Part shown: piece after piece, positions 41,822-51,373 of the stretch
Layout of the letters: every line of letters begins with the position of its first letter
Numbering within the stretch: the stretch's first letter is position 1
Assembly (NCBI GenBank): GCA_021324395.1
Contig: JAJPJG010000050.1
Location: 21,816-85,815 of the forward strand
Reading direction: 5' to 3'
DNA length: 64,000 nucleotides
Source of the DNA: Spartobacteria bacterium
GTDB taxonomy: Bacteria; Verrucomicrobiota; Verrucomicrobiia; Chthoniobacterales; Chthoniobacteraceae
Position numbers and translations under genes: made by a program
Notes under the pieces: model-generated
What the model saw: only the letters and a program-made list of their open reading frames with translations
Database searches by the model: none
Told to the model about the DNA's origin: nothing

Positions 41822-44800
41822 TTACGCCAACTGGCTCTGCACGAAATCGTGGTAAACCAGGGTGTCGTCGTTCGTCGTCTGCACCACTTCGTTAACGATG
41901 TGGCCGAGGTCGGAAATCTCATACGGTTTCGCGATGCAGGCGCAGAAGCCGTATTCCCGGTAGCGGCTCATCACCGGATCGGTCGCGTAACCGCTGGAGA
42001 CAATCGCTTTCACGGTCGGATCGAGCTCGATCAATTTCTTCACCGCTTCGGCGCCACCCATGCCGCCGGGGATAGTGAGATCGCTGATCACGGCGTCGAA
42101 TTTTTCGCCGCGCTCCATCGCTTCCTTGTAAAAACGAATCGCGGTAAGCGCGTCGTTGGCGGCGGTGACATGGTAGCCGAGCGGCGTGAGCGCACAGGTG
42201 ACGATTTCGCAGATGGCTTCTTCATCATCGAGAACGAGGATGCGACCGCTGCCGTTTTCGGGGTCGGCTTTTTGCGGACGATCGAAGGCGACTTCCTTGT
42301 CGGTCGCGGGCAGATAAATGGAGAACGTGGAGCCCACGCCGACCTTTGACTCGACGGTAATAATGCCCTCGTGGTTTTTCACGATGGAATACGACGTCGC
42401 GAGTCCGAGGCCACTGCCTTTCGGTTTGGTCGTGAAATAGGGATCAAAAATCTTTTTGAGGTATTCCTCAGGAATGCCGATGCCTTCATCCGTGACGGTG
42501 ACCTTCACGTATTTGCCGGGACGCAGTGGCGAGAGGGCGGCGCTTTCCTCGATGAGCTGGAAATTCTCGCAGCGCACGCGCAGTGTGCCGCCGGCGGGCA
42601 TCGCTTGTTCGGCGTTGATGGTAAGATTGTTGACGACCTGGCTGATCTGGCCGGCGTCGATTTCGACCGGCCATAGGTTGTCCGGCAGGGTGAAGTCGCT
42701 GCGAATATTGCTGCCGCGAAGTGAGAACGAGACGGTTTCGTTGATGAGCTGGCCGACCGAAGCGGTCTTCTTGATCGGCGCGCCGCCTTTGGCAAACGTG
42801 AGCAACTGCTGCGCGAGTTCCTGCGCGCGGAGCGATGCTTTTTTCGCCGTGATGAGTCGGTCGTGGTTTTCCTCGCCGACTGGAATGCTGATGAGCGAGA
42901 GGGAAAGATTGCCGATGATCGCGGTGAGCAGGTTGTTAAAATCGTGCGCGATGCCGCCGGCGGCCACGCCGAGCGATTCGAGCTTCTCGGCTTTGCGGCG
43001 CTCTGCTTCGAGATGTTCTTTTTCCGTGATGTCGCGGAAGACGAGCACGACGCCAAGCTTGCTGTTGCGTTTGTCGCGAATCGGCGCGGCGCTGATTTCG
43101 ATCAGGCGCTCGATGCCCTCGCGCGAGACGACGACAGCATGCGACGCGGAGCCGACGACCGAGCCGGTTTCAATGATCCGCTCGACGATTGCCTGCGACG
43201 GTTTGCGTGTGCGTTCGTTAAGGATGTTGAAAACTTCGACAAGCGGTTTGCTCAATACCTGTTCCTGCTTCCAACCAGTCAAACGCTCGGCAACATTGTT
43301 AACCATCACGATATTACCCTCGACATCGGTCGCAATAAAGCCGTCACCAATGGAACGCAGTGTAACAGCGAGACGTTCTTTTTCCGCGTTGAGATCCTCC
43401 TCGAATCGCTTGCGCTCGATTTCCGCTGCGGCGCGCGCGGCAAAAATCTGCAGCGTCGATTCGGCGATCTGCATGTTGTCCATTACTTTCGTGTCGATGA
43501 CGCCCATCAAGCCGACGGTGCGACCTTTGTGGTCGTTGAGCGGCATCGCGACGAAGCTTTGCGCGCCGAGTTCCTTCAGCACGTCATCCTTCGGGAACGC
43601 CTCGCGCACATCGCGCGGATAAGCGCGAAAGCCTTTCTTCAGCGCCTCCTCGCATGCGGTGTTCGCGAGCTTGTAGTTCATCTTGCTGCGAATCGTGCCA
43701 TGCTCGGCGATGACGAGCGTGCAGGCGTTCTCGTCGCCTTTGCGCGCCATTTCGAGCACGAACGAAAAATCGCTCTGTAATGCTTTGGACAATTGTTTAA
43801 CCAACGAGCGGACGAACTCTTCGCCGGTCGTTGACGAAACACCGAGACCGATATGTTTCAATGTTTCTTCGGAACGTTTACGCTCCGTGACGTCACGAAT
43901 GAGCGCGACAAAATGCCGCTTCATCTCGACTTTCATTTCGCTGAGCGAAATTTCGATTGGGAATGGGTAGTAACCTTGGCGGTGCCCCATCGCCATCATC
44001 GTGCCGCGGCCGAGTTGTGCCATGTCGTGTAAAAACAAGCGCTGCGGGACGAGTTGGGTGATGCTCTGCGCGAGCATTTCCTTGGACGTGTAGCCGAACA
44101 TTTTCTCCGCGGCCGGATTCATCGATTGAATCAACCCTTGCTGGTCCATCGTGATCACACCATCGAGCGTCGTCTCGATGATCGAGCGCGTCTGCGCCTC
44201 GGCGCTTTCGATTTTTTTCAGGTGCCTGCTGTAAGCGACGAAGCTATACCAGCTCGATGCGACGAGAACGGCGATCGCAAAGATGCAAAGCGCTGCAAAA
44301 CCAGTTGTTCTCAGGATGCGCTCAAGCGAAGCATGACCTTTCGCGGAGTCGTAAACCGCCATTTCGCCTTGCTCAAATTGGTTCATGATCTGGCGAATAC
44401 CATCCATGATTTGTTTGCCGTTGCCGCGCGCAACCATTGAGACAACGTCCTTGTTTTCCTGCCGCGCGGCGATTTCCGGGAGCGCACATTCGCGCTGCCA
44501 GCGTTCGAGTTCGATGCGGATTTTTCCGAACGCCTCGAGCTGTTTTGGCGCGCTGTCGAGCAGCACGCAAAGGTGGCCGTGATACGTGTAAAACTCGCCG
44601 AGCGCGCGTTTGTAAGTCTCAATAGAAATGTTCTCACCGGTGAGGAGATAACCGCGCTCGGCTTTTTCCATCTCGAAAATCGCGTTCTCCACTTTCGGCG
44701 TGAAGACGAGCACTTGGAACGCCTGGTTCGCTGCATCCTGATCGTGAACACGGCTGTTTATCCCGCTTTGTTCATTGTCCTCAACGGCCTGAAGCGACTT

Positions 44801-45316
44801 GCGCGCTTCATCGAGCAGCGAATGGCCCGGCGTGATATCGGCGAGCCAATTCGTTGCCGCAGTTTGAGAGCGTCGTTTTTCGATGCTGGGAGTGGCGACG
44901 GTTTTGACCCATTGATCGACAACGCGCCGGACTTCCGCGACTGATGCGCGCTGTTGCGGCTCGTTTTCCAGCAGCGCTGAAAGTTCGTCGAGGCGCGTAA
45001 CGATCAGGCTTTTGCGGCGCTCAAACGGATCGAGATACGATTGCTGTCCGGTGAGCAAATAGCCGCGATGACCGGTTTCGAGATTCGCAATGTCGTTCTC
45101 GATTTTGTTCGCCTCACGCAAAATTTCCAGCGAGCGGCCGCGCAGGTTTTCGTAGTTATGATCGCGAATGGCGACCATCAAGAAACAGACCGCCAGCATA
45201 GCGATGGCAAAGATGCCAACGAGCGATGAGCCAAGCAGCTTGGCGTAAAAGCGATCTTCCGCGAGCAATAAAGCGCGGAACTTTTTGATGAAGGCGATCT
45301 TCTCGGCAATGCCCAT
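41822..45316 (-). CDS. hybrid sensor histidine kinase (CHASE3 x2, PAS, GAF, PAS, REC)
   Basis: A 1164-residue membrane kinase. A first helix (about 28-50) and a second (about 335-358) enclose a periplasmic region with two CHASE3 domains, each with the ERGYLLTG/HRGYLLTG motif. Cytoplasmic parts are PAS (about 372-480), GAF (about 490-640), PAS (about 645-770), HisKA with His in GGIAHDFNNLL (about 790), HATPase (N box NNLTINAEQAM, then DEGIGIPEEYLKKIFDPYFT and GSGLGLAT) and a C-terminal receiver with Asp in DAVISDLTIPGG (about 1079). The attached receiver implies phosphorelay to an Hpt protein or self-control. No partner regulator is adjacent. Confidence 0.93.
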   Translation of the reverse strand: MGIAEKIAFIKKFRALLLAEDRFYAKLLGSSLVGIFAIAMLAVCFLMVAIRDHNYENLRGRSLEILREANKIENDIANLETGHRGYLLTGQQSYLDPFERRKSLIVTRLDELSALLENEPQQRASVAEVRRVVDQWVKTVATPSIEKRRSQTAATNWLADITPGHSLLDEARKSLQAVEDNEQSGINSRVHDQDAANQAFQVLVFTPKVENAIFEMEKAERGYLLTGENISIETYKRALGEFYTYHGHLCVLLDSAPKQLEAFGKIRIELERWQRECALPEIAARQENKDVVSMVARGNGKQIMDGIRQIMNQFEQGEMAVYDSAKGHASLERILRTTGFAALCIFAIAVLVASSWYSFVAYSRHLKKIESAEAQTRSIIETTLDGVITMDQQGLIQSMNPAAEKMFGYTSKEMLAQSITQLVPQRLFLHDMAQLGRGTMMAMGHRQGYYPFPIEISLSEMKVEMKRHFVALIRDVTERKRSEETLKHIGLGVSSTTGEEFVRSLVKQLSKALQSDFSFVLEMARKGDENACTLVIAEHGTIRSKMNYKLANTACEEALKKGFRAYPRDVREAFPKDDVLKELGAQSFVAMPLNDHKGRTVGLMGVIDTKVMDNMQIAESTLQIFAARAAAEIERKRFEEDLNAEKERLAVTLRSIGDGFIATDVEGNIVMVNNVAERLTGWKQEQVLSKPLVEVFNILNERTRKPSQAIVERIIETGSVVGSASHAVVVSREGIERLIEISAAPIRDKRNSKLGVVLVFRDITEKEHLEAERRKAEKLESLGVAAGGIAHDFNNLLTAIIGNLSLSLISIPVGEENHDRLITAKKASLRAQELAQQLLTFAKGGAPIKKTASVGQLINETVSFSLRGSNIRSDFTLPDNLWPVEIDAGQISQVVNNLTINAEQAMPAGGTLRVRCENFQLIEESAALSPLRPGKYVKVTVTDEGIGIPEEYLKKIFDPYFTTKPKGSGLGLATSYSIVKNHEGIITVESKVGVGSTFSIYLPATDKEVAFDRPQKADPENGSGRILVLDDEEAICEIVTCALTPLGYHVTAANDALTAIRFYKEAMERGEKFDAVISDLTIPGGMGGAEAVKKLIELDPTVKAIVSSGYATDPVMSRYREYGFCACIAKPYEISDLGHIVNEVVQTTNDDTLVYHDFVQSQLA

Positions 45317-45358
45317 AGGTTTGCCAAGTCGAGAAAGCTAGTATTATGCCGCAGCTTG

Positions 45359-45889
45359 CTAGTATTTAAGAAATGCCCGCACCGGCACCGGCTCGAGATT
45401 TTTCCGGCCTGCGAGAAACTCCAGCTCGATCAAAAACTGCGCCTCGAGCAGATCGCCGCCCATTTTCTGGATCAGCTTGATTGCCGCCGCCGCCGTGCCG
45501 CCGGTTGCGAGCAAATCATCGATCAGCACGATGCGCTCGCCGGGCGAGATCGCGTCAACGTGCATTTCCACGCACGCTTCGCCATATTCGAGTGTGTAGG
45601 AAGCCGACTCGGTTTTGTAAGGCAGCTTGCCCTTTTTCCTCACCGGGACAAAACCAAGCCCAAGTTTATACGCCACCGCCGCGCCGAACAAAAATCCGCG
45701 CGCGTCAATGCCGACGATTTTGTCGATTTCTTTCCCGCCGCATGCATCGGCGAAGGTATCGATCGCATGTTTAAATAACAAACCGTCGGCGAGAATCGGC
45801 GTGATATCTTTGAACAAAATGCCCTGTTTCGGAAAATCGTGCACGTCGCGCACAGCCTGGGCGAGGAGCGTGATGCGGTCGGAAGTCAT
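45359..45889 (-). CDS. apt: adenine phosphoribosyltransferase
   Basis: A 176-residue cytoplasmic salvage enzyme making AMP and pyrophosphate from adenine and PRPP. The PRPP loop is RIVLIDDLLATGGTAAA; VRDVHDFPKQGILFKDITPI at the N terminus, VGIDARGFLFGAAVAYKLG and VRKKGKLPYKTESASYTLEYG are diagnostic of Apt. Length is standard. It is divergent from the tetrapyrrole operon across a 95-bp gap, and its stop lies 42 bp from the start of the hybrid kinase gene on the same strand. Confidence 0.97.
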   Translation of the reverse strand: MTSDRITLLAQAVRDVHDFPKQGILFKDITPILADGLLFKHAIDTFADACGGKEIDKIVGIDARGFLFGAAVAYKLGLGFVPVRKKGKLPYKTESASYTLEYGEACVEMHVDAISPGERIVLIDDLLATGGTAAAAIKLIQKMGGDLLEAQFLIELEFLAGRKNLEPVPVRAFLKY

Positions 45890-45984
45890 GGTGCGCGGTT
45901 GTGACAGAAAAAGCGCGCACTAGCAAGCCGCCGTGCTGTGTGTTTGCAAAAGCCGCACCCGCCCGCTAAGGTGGCCGACTCGCC

Positions 45985-46770
45985 ATGGATCGCGTTCTGC
46001 TGGTCGCTTCCACATTTTGTTTTTTGCTTGGCTTCGCCTACACGATGTTCGCGTTTGGCGCGGGTCGTTATCGTCCGTCGCGATTCAATTTCGGCGTGAT
46101 CTCGCTCGGCTTCGCATTTCAAACGGCGTTTCTTTTTATGCGCGGACACGAGATCGGCAGTTGTCCGCTGACGAATCTTTTCGAGGTCTTCATTTTCCTG
46201 AGCTGGTCAATGGTGCTGCTCTATTTGCTCATCGGCACGGCATATCGGCTGTCGCTGCTAGGCGCGTTTACTTCACCGCTGGTTTTTATATTTCAAACAT
46301 TCGCACTCATCGCGCCGATCGACACGCCGATGCATGCGCGCGTGATGCATAGCGCATGGCTGGAATTGCATGCGGCGATTTCCATCATCGCTTACGGCGC
46401 GTTCGCGCTTGCGGGTGTGGCGGGCGTGATGTTTCTCGTGCAGGAGCGCCAGCTTAAAACACATCAGCTCCGTTCGTTCTTTTTTCATCTGCCGCCGATT
46501 CACGATTTATCGGTCGCGATCAATCGTCTGCTGCTCACCGGCTTCGCGCTTTTAACGATCGGACTGCTCGCCGGTTTTGCTGTGCGAATCGATTGGGTGA
46601 AAGTCTCGTGGGGAATTGGCGTGTGGCTGATTTACGGCGCGATTTTACAGGCTGAAAAATGGAAACGCGTCAGCCCGCGACGCGTCGCGCAACTCGCGGT
46701 TGCCGCATTCACGATCACGCTCTCGACATTGTGGGGACTGAATTTCATCAGTGCACCGAATCATTTGTAA
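45985..46770 (+). CDS. CcsA/HemX-like membrane protein of the tetrapyrrole operon
   Basis: A 261-residue protein with about eight hydrophobic segments. GSCPLTNLFEVFIFLSWSMV resembles the start of the CcsA/CcmC haem-handling family, and conserved His residues occur at LHAAISIIAYGAF and HSAWLEL. The full WWD motif of cytochrome c assembly proteins is not evident, which favours HemX. HemX-type proteins influence GluTR level in Bacillus; CcsA-type proteins move haem to cytochrome c. Its position 27 bp ahead of hemA fits HemX. GGTGG lies about ten bases before the ATG. Confidence 0.8.
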   Translation: MDRVLLVASTFCFLLGFAYTMFAFGAGRYRPSRFNFGVISLGFAFQTAFLFMRGHEIGSCPLTNLFEVFIFLSWSMVLLYLLIGTAYRLSLLGAFTSPLVFIFQTFALIAPIDTPMHARVMHSAWLELHAAISIIAYGAFALAGVAGVMFLVQERQLKTHQLRSFFFHLPPIHDLSVAINRLLLTGFALLTIGLLAGFAVRIDWVKVSWGIGVWLIYGAILQAEKWKRVSPRRVAQLAVAAFTITLSTLWGLNFISAPNHL

Positions 46771-46797
46771 TCCATTTATGATTCCAGATTGCAATTC

Positions 46798-47871
46798 ATG
46801 ACCGTTCTCTGCTTCGGCCTCAGCCATCAAACTGCCGACGTCGCGTTACGCGAGCGTTTCGCCATCGCCGAGCATGAGCTTGGCGAAGCCGCGCATCGGC
46901 TCGGCTCGTTCGACGGCATCGGCGAAGCGGTGATCGTCTCGACGTGCAATCGAGTCGAATTTTACGCAGCCGCCGATGAGCCGGAGCGCGGGCTGGCTGC
47001 ACTACGGCAGTTCGTGAGCGAGCGTGCAGCGGCGGATGCAGGCGCGTTTTCCTCTTTTTATAAAATCGACGGAGCGCAAAGCGTGCGGCATTTGTTTCGC
47101 GTCGTGTGCGGGCTCGAATCGATGGTCCTCGGCGAGACGGAAATTCTCGGTCAGGTGAAAAAAGCGTATTCGATCGCGGTGGAACATGGCTCAACCGCGC
47201 GACATCTCAACAAGCTTTTCCAACGCGCGTTTAACGTCGCAAAAGAGGTGCGGACGAAGACGAACATCACCCGCGGTTCGGTCTCGGTCGGCTCCGTTGC
47301 CGTCGATCTTGCGGAGAGAATTTTCGGTCGTTTAAATACGTGCAAAGTGATGATTCTCGGCGCTGGCGAGACTAGCGAGCAAACCGCGCGCGCGCTGCTT
47401 TCGCGCGGAGCGAAAAGCATTTTGGTATCGAACCGCAGCTACGACCGCGCCGCTGCGCTCGCAGCCGAAATGGGCGGTGCGGCGATTCACTTTGATCATT
47501 GGGACAAAAATTTCGATGAAATCGACATCCTGGTCAGCTCCACCGCCGCGCCGCACGCAATTGTCACGCGCGATAAACTCGCGCCGGTGATGCAAGCGCG
47601 TAGAGATCGTCCGCTTTTCATCATCGATCTCGCAGTGCCGCGCGACGTCGAGGCTGCGGCGAACAAACTCGAAGGCGTTTATCTTTACGACATCGATTCG
47701 CTGCGCACGCTTTCCGAGCAATCGCTCGCGATTCGCCGGCAGGACCTCGCGATTTGCGAAAAAATGATCGACCGTCACGTTGCGGAATTTTCCGAATGGC
47801 TCGGCCGGTTGGGCAGTGAAGCAGTGGAGGCGCGCGACCTGCCGATCGGCGCGCGCGTTTCGCAATCGTGA
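46798..47871 (+). CDS. hemA: glutamyl-tRNA reductase
   Basis: A 357-residue enzyme that reduces glutamyl-tRNA(Glu) to glutamate-1-semialdehyde with NADPH, the committed step of C5-pathway tetrapyrrole synthesis. The catalytic Cys is in VIVSTCNRVEFY (about residue 46). Other landmarks are GLESMVLGETEILGQVKKAY, FQRAFNVAKEVRTKT and the nucleotide-binding MILGAGETSEQTARAL. The C-terminal dimerisation region looks short (usual length about 410-420), ending RDLPIGARVSQS, so it may be trimmed. ATG 46798 begins the family N terminus. It overlaps hemC by four bases (GTGA). Confidence 0.95.
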   Translation: MTVLCFGLSHQTADVALRERFAIAEHELGEAAHRLGSFDGIGEAVIVSTCNRVEFYAAADEPERGLAALRQFVSERAAADAGAFSSFYKIDGAQSVRHLFRVVCGLESMVLGETEILGQVKKAYSIAVEHGSTARHLNKLFQRAFNVAKEVRTKTNITRGSVSVGSVAVDLAERIFGRLNTCKVMILGAGETSEQTARALLSRGAKSILVSNRSYDRAAALAAEMGGAAIHFDHWDKNFDEIDILVSSTAAPHAIVTRDKLAPVMQARRDRPLFIIDLAVPRDVEAAANKLEGVYLYDIDSLRTLSEQSLAIRRQDLAICEKMIDRHVAEFSEWLGRLGSEAVEARDLPIGARVSQS

Positions 47872-48788
47872 GGCCGCTGGTCATCGGAACTCGCGGAAGC
47901 GCGCTGGCACTGGCGCAAGTGGAACTGGTTAAACAAGCGCTTTCGCGTGTCAATGACGGCTTTTTTGTTGAAGTCAGAAAAATCACGACTTCCGGCGATC
48001 GGCGGCAGGACGTGAACGCATGGCGCGAAAGTGGCGCGGGACTGAAGGGGATGTTCACGAAAGAAATCGAGGACGCGTTGCTTGCCGGCGAAATCGACGT
48101 GGCGGTGCATAGCTGCAAGGATTTGCCCGGCCATCTCGCGAACGGCTGCGTGGTGCGCGCGGTGCTCGAACGTGCAGCAACTGATGATGTTTTGATTTCA
48201 AAAAACGCGCGCAGTTTTTCTGCATTGCCGGCGAGAGCGCGCATCGCAACTAGCAGTGTGCGACGGCATCGGCAGTTGCTCGGATTGCGCGAAGATCTGC
48301 ACATCGAAGAAATGCGCGGCAATGTGCCGACGCGTTTACGCAAGCTCCGCGACAGCGATTCGCTCGATGCAATCGTGCTGGCGCGAGCCGGTCTCGAACG
48401 GCTTGGCTACAGGGTTTCCGGCGGATCACTCGAATTCGAAGACACGCAATTTTCGACGGAATCGCTGCCGACTTTGCCCGCGATCGGGCAGGGGGCCATC
48501 GCGCTCGAATGCCGCGCGGACGATGCGCACACGGCAAAAATTCTCGAAGCGATCAACCACATGCCGACTTTCCAGTGCATTCGCGCCGAGCGCGAGTTGC
48601 TACGCCTGCTCGACGGTGATTGCCGTTTGCCCGTGGGGGCGAAAACGCGTATCGACGGCTCGCGATTACGGATGAGCGCAATCGTTTTTGATGAACGCAC
48701 CGAGCCGCGCGTCGCCGAAAGCGAAGGCGACGTGAACGCGCCGGAGGAACTCGCAGAACGACTTTTTAAACTATTGTATGCAAGTTAA
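47868..48788 (+). CDS. hemC: hydroxymethylbilane synthase (porphobilinogen deaminase)
   Basis: A 306-residue enzyme that joins four porphobilinogens into hydroxymethylbilane. GTRGSALALAQVELV, the Asp-bearing VAVHSCKDLPGHLANG, SSVRRHRQLL, EMRGNVPTRLRKL, LPAIGQGAIALECR and the dipyrromethane-binding Cys in LLDGDCRLPVGA are all present. The start is GTG at 47868, overlapping the hemA stop, and the end overlaps the cobA-hemD gene by 11 bases, so the three genes are tightly coupled. Confidence 0.97.
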   Translation: MRPLVIGTRGSALALAQVELVKQALSRVNDGFFVEVRKITTSGDRRQDVNAWRESGAGLKGMFTKEIEDALLAGEIDVAVHSCKDLPGHLANGCVVRAVLERAATDDVLISKNARSFSALPARARIATSSVRRHRQLLGLREDLHIEEMRGNVPTRLRKLRDSDSLDAIVLARAGLERLGYRVSGGSLEFEDTQFSTESLPTLPAIGQGAIALECRADDAHTAKILEAINHMPTFQCIRAERELLRLLDGDCRLPVGAKTRIDGSRLRMSAIVFDERTEPRVAESEGDVNAPEELAERLFKLLYAS

Positions 48789-50292
48789 GACAAAAGGAAT
48801 TTGCTATCTCGCCGGCGCGGGTCCGGGCGATCCCGGCCTCGTCACGCTGCGCACGCGAGAGTGCCTCGAGCAGGCCGAGGTCGTCGTTTACGATTACCTC
48901 TGCAATCCGGAGATTTTAAAATGGGCGGTGCCGGACGCGGAGATCATTTACGCTGGAAAAAAAGCCGGCGAGCACACGCTGACACAGGATGAAATCAATG
49001 CGCTGCTCGTCGAAAAAACGCGCGCCGGCAAACGCGTTGTGCGGCTGAAAGGCGGCGATCCGTTTTTGTTCGGGCGCGGTGGCGAAGAAGCCGAGGCGCT
49101 CGCGCAGGCGGGATTGCAGTTCGAAATTATTCCGGGCGTTTCGTCGGCAATCGCCGGGCCGGCTTACGCGGGCATACCCGTCACGCATCGCGACCGCAAT
49201 TCACAGCTCACAATTTTTACCGGCCACGAAGATCCGACGAAGCCGGAGGCCGTGCTCGATTACGCGCAACTCGCGAATCAGCCGGGCACCAAAGTGATGC
49301 TGATGGGCGTGGAGCGAATTGAAAAAATCGCGAGCGCGCTGATCGCGCACGGAGCCGATCCAAAGCTGCCGGTCGCGATGGTGCGATGGGCTACGACGGG
49401 CCGCCAGCAAACCATTCGCGGGCGATTGGAAAATATCGCACAGATTGTCGCGGAGACCGGTTTCAGCTCACCGGCGGTCGCGATTTTCGGCGAAGTCGTG
49501 AAGTTGCGCGACACGCTGAACTGGTTCGAATCGCGTCCGCTTTTTGGCAAACGCGTCGTCGTCACGCGCACGCGCGAACAAGCCGGCGCTCTCTCTGTGG
49601 GGCTGCGTGCGCTCGGCGCGGATGTCTTCGAACTGCCGACCATTCGCATCGAGCCGCCGCAAAACTTGCGCGAATTCGCGGAGCTCGTGCAGGACTCACA
49701 CACCTATGACTGGATCATTTTTACGAGCCCAAACGGCGTGAACGCGTTTTTTGAAATGTTTTACAAACTGTATGACGACGCGCGCGATATCGGCGGCGTC
49801 CGCATCGCGGCGGTCGGCCCGGCGACGGCGCAGCGCGTGCGCGATTTTCATCTCAAAGTCGACGTGCAGCCGGAGGAGTTTGTTCCCGAGGCAATCCTGC
49901 GTGGATTGCGCGAGCAGGGCTCGATTGAAAACGAGCGTTTTCTCATCGCGCGCGCGGAAGTTACGCGCGACGTGCTCGCGCCGGCGCTGAACAAAATGGG
50001 CGCGATCGTTGACGAAGCGATTGCGTATCGCACCGTGCCGGAAACGTCGGACGTCAGCGGTGCGATTGCGCGTTTCAAAAACGAAGGCGCGGATTTGGTG
50101 ACGTTCACGAGTTCATCGACCGCCGAGAATTTCATGGCGATGAAACTGCCGATGCCCGCCGGCATTGAAACCGCGAGCATTGGTCCGCACACATCGAAGG
50201 CAATGCGCGCCCTCGGCCTGCGCGTCGACATCGAGGCGCGACAGCACGACGTGAGCGGATTGCTCAACGCCATCCGCGCTCATTTTTGCTGA
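48778..50292 (+). CDS. cobA-hemD: fused uroporphyrinogen-III C-methyltransferase / uroporphyrinogen-III synthase
   Basis: A 504-residue bifunctional protein. Residues 5-245 are a SAM-dependent SUMT: LAGAGPGDPGLVTLRT, VVYDYLCNPEIL, VRLKGGDPFLFGRGGEE, PGVSSAIAGPAYAGIPVTHR and the late MVRWATTGRQQTIRG. Residues 255-504 are HemD: RVVVTRTREQAGALS, IFTSPNGVNAFFE, AAVGPATAQRVRDF and the C-terminal LVTFTSSSTAENF. The protein therefore closes hydroxymethylbilane to uroporphyrinogen III and methylates it to precorrin-2, linking haem to sirohaem or cobalamin. It ends the hem operon and overlaps the convergent phosphatase gene by 13 bp. Confidence 0.96.
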   Translation: MQVKTKGICYLAGAGPGDPGLVTLRTRECLEQAEVVVYDYLCNPEILKWAVPDAEIIYAGKKAGEHTLTQDEINALLVEKTRAGKRVVRLKGGDPFLFGRGGEEAEALAQAGLQFEIIPGVSSAIAGPAYAGIPVTHRDRNSQLTIFTGHEDPTKPEAVLDYAQLANQPGTKVMLMGVERIEKIASALIAHGADPKLPVAMVRWATTGRQQTIRGRLENIAQIVAETGFSSPAVAIFGEVVKLRDTLNWFESRPLFGKRVVVTRTREQAGALSVGLRALGADVFELPTIRIEPPQNLREFAELVQDSHTYDWIIFTSPNGVNAFFEMFYKLYDDARDIGGVRIAAVGPATAQRVRDFHLKVDVQPEEFVPEAILRGLREQGSIENERFLIARAEVTRDVLAPALNKMGAIVDEAIAYRTVPETSDVSGAIARFKNEGADLVTFTSSSTAENFMAMKLPMPAGIETASIGPHTSKAMRALGLRVDIEARQHDVSGLLNAIRAHFC

Positions 50293-51269
50293 ATCACCGC
50301 TTCACATCGCACGGTATTTTCCGCGTCGCGGATTTGCGCGGTAATGCGTGGCGGCGATTGCGTCCAGTCGATGGTGAGCAGACCGAAATTGTAGCCGCAG
50401 AATAGATTTCCGCTGCGGTAACGGTTTGGCTCTTTGTCGAAGTCATAGAAGAAATTTTGCAGCGCGGGCGCGGCGAAATGGGTCATGCCACTGGAAGTGA
50501 TGTCGTAGAGCGGCGAGGGAAAGCCGGCGATTTCGATGCATGAAATTTCGCCGAGATGGCGATCACCGCTGAGGATGATCGGACACCTCGGTTTTGTCTT
50601 CGCGAGTAGATCGAAGAGACGCTGACGCGCTTTCGGATAATCGCCCCACTTTTCAAACAGATGCTCGCACGCGATCACTTCCGTGCCGGAGCCGATGAGG
50701 TGAATCTGCGCGCTGCTGCCGGCGAGTTGCTGCTCGAGCCAGCGCCATTGTTCCTCGCCCAGAATGTCCGAATCCACGCCCGGTTTTCCGCGAAAATAAC
50801 GCGTATCGAGCAGGACGACTTTTACGCTTTTGCTCGAAGGACCGAATGTGTAACTCGCGTATACTCCGCGTTGCGTGCGTCGCGGGCTGTCAGCCGATTC
50901 ATCGAGAAAATCGAGCAGCAGTTTCTGGCTTTCAACTTTTTTCGGAAAGTCCGCGCCGCCGTCGCTTTCGCCGTAATCATTGTCATCCCACACACCGATC
51001 ACGCGACACGTTTCATGCAGCTTTTGGTATTCAGGCTTCGACTTTTGCCACGCATAAAGATGCGCGAGATTAGCCATGTCGGCATTGCCGTAAACAATAT
51101 CGCCGAGCCAAATCCAGAGCTGAGGCTGATCGGAGAGGATCGGCTCCCAGAGCCGGTTTTCACGCCACGGGCGGTTGCACGATCCAAAGGCGATGCGCGT
51201 CAGCGGCGGTTCCTCCGCGCGCGCAAACGTGCAGGCGAGCAGGAGGAATAGCGCGGCAAAAGAACGCAT
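50280..51269 (-). CDS. exported PhoD-like metallophosphatase
   Basis: A 329-residue protein with a signal peptide (MRSFAALFLLLACTFARA, cut before EE). The PhoD-type metal-site motifs are visible: FGSCNRPW, WLGDIVYG, IGVWDDNDYGESDGG, VVLLDTRYFRG and ILSGDRHLGEISCIE. PhoD enzymes are calcium/iron phosphodiesterases or alkaline phosphatases of the periplasm. The protein is shorter than B. subtilis PhoD and lacks its N-terminal Ig-like part, a layout common in environmental bacteria. The gene stands alone, converging with cobA-hemD and divergent from an unknown gene 104 bp away. Confidence 0.88.
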   Translation of the reverse strand: MRSFAALFLLLACTFARAEEPPLTRIAFGSCNRPWRENRLWEPILSDQPQLWIWLGDIVYGNADMANLAHLYAWQKSKPEYQKLHETCRVIGVWDDNDYGESDGGADFPKKVESQKLLLDFLDESADSPRRTQRGVYASYTFGPSSKSVKVVLLDTRYFRGKPGVDSDILGEEQWRWLEQQLAGSSAQIHLIGSGTEVIACEHLFEKWGDYPKARQRLFDLLAKTKPRCPIILSGDRHLGEISCIEIAGFPSPLYDITSSGMTHFAAPALQNFFYDFDKEPNRYRSGNLFCGYNFGLLTIDWTQSPPRITAQIRDAENTVRCEAVIQQK

Positions 51270-51373
51270 CCCCGTTTTTTACCCGCATAGGGAAAATCCG
51301 TATAGAAATTTACGGAAGACTATCAGGCGGTTTGCAGCTTGATAAAACAGCGAGCAGGTGCGAAAAGGCGCTT

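Noticed and set aside
42456..43622. 388-codon plus-strand frame
   Set aside because: Antisense to the hybrid kinase, whose PAS, GAF and kinase motifs explain the region.
51297..51316. TCCGTA/TACGGA inverted repeat upstream of the gene at 51374
   Set aside because: Arms are only six bases around an eight-base loop, which is common by chance; no second copy was noticed.
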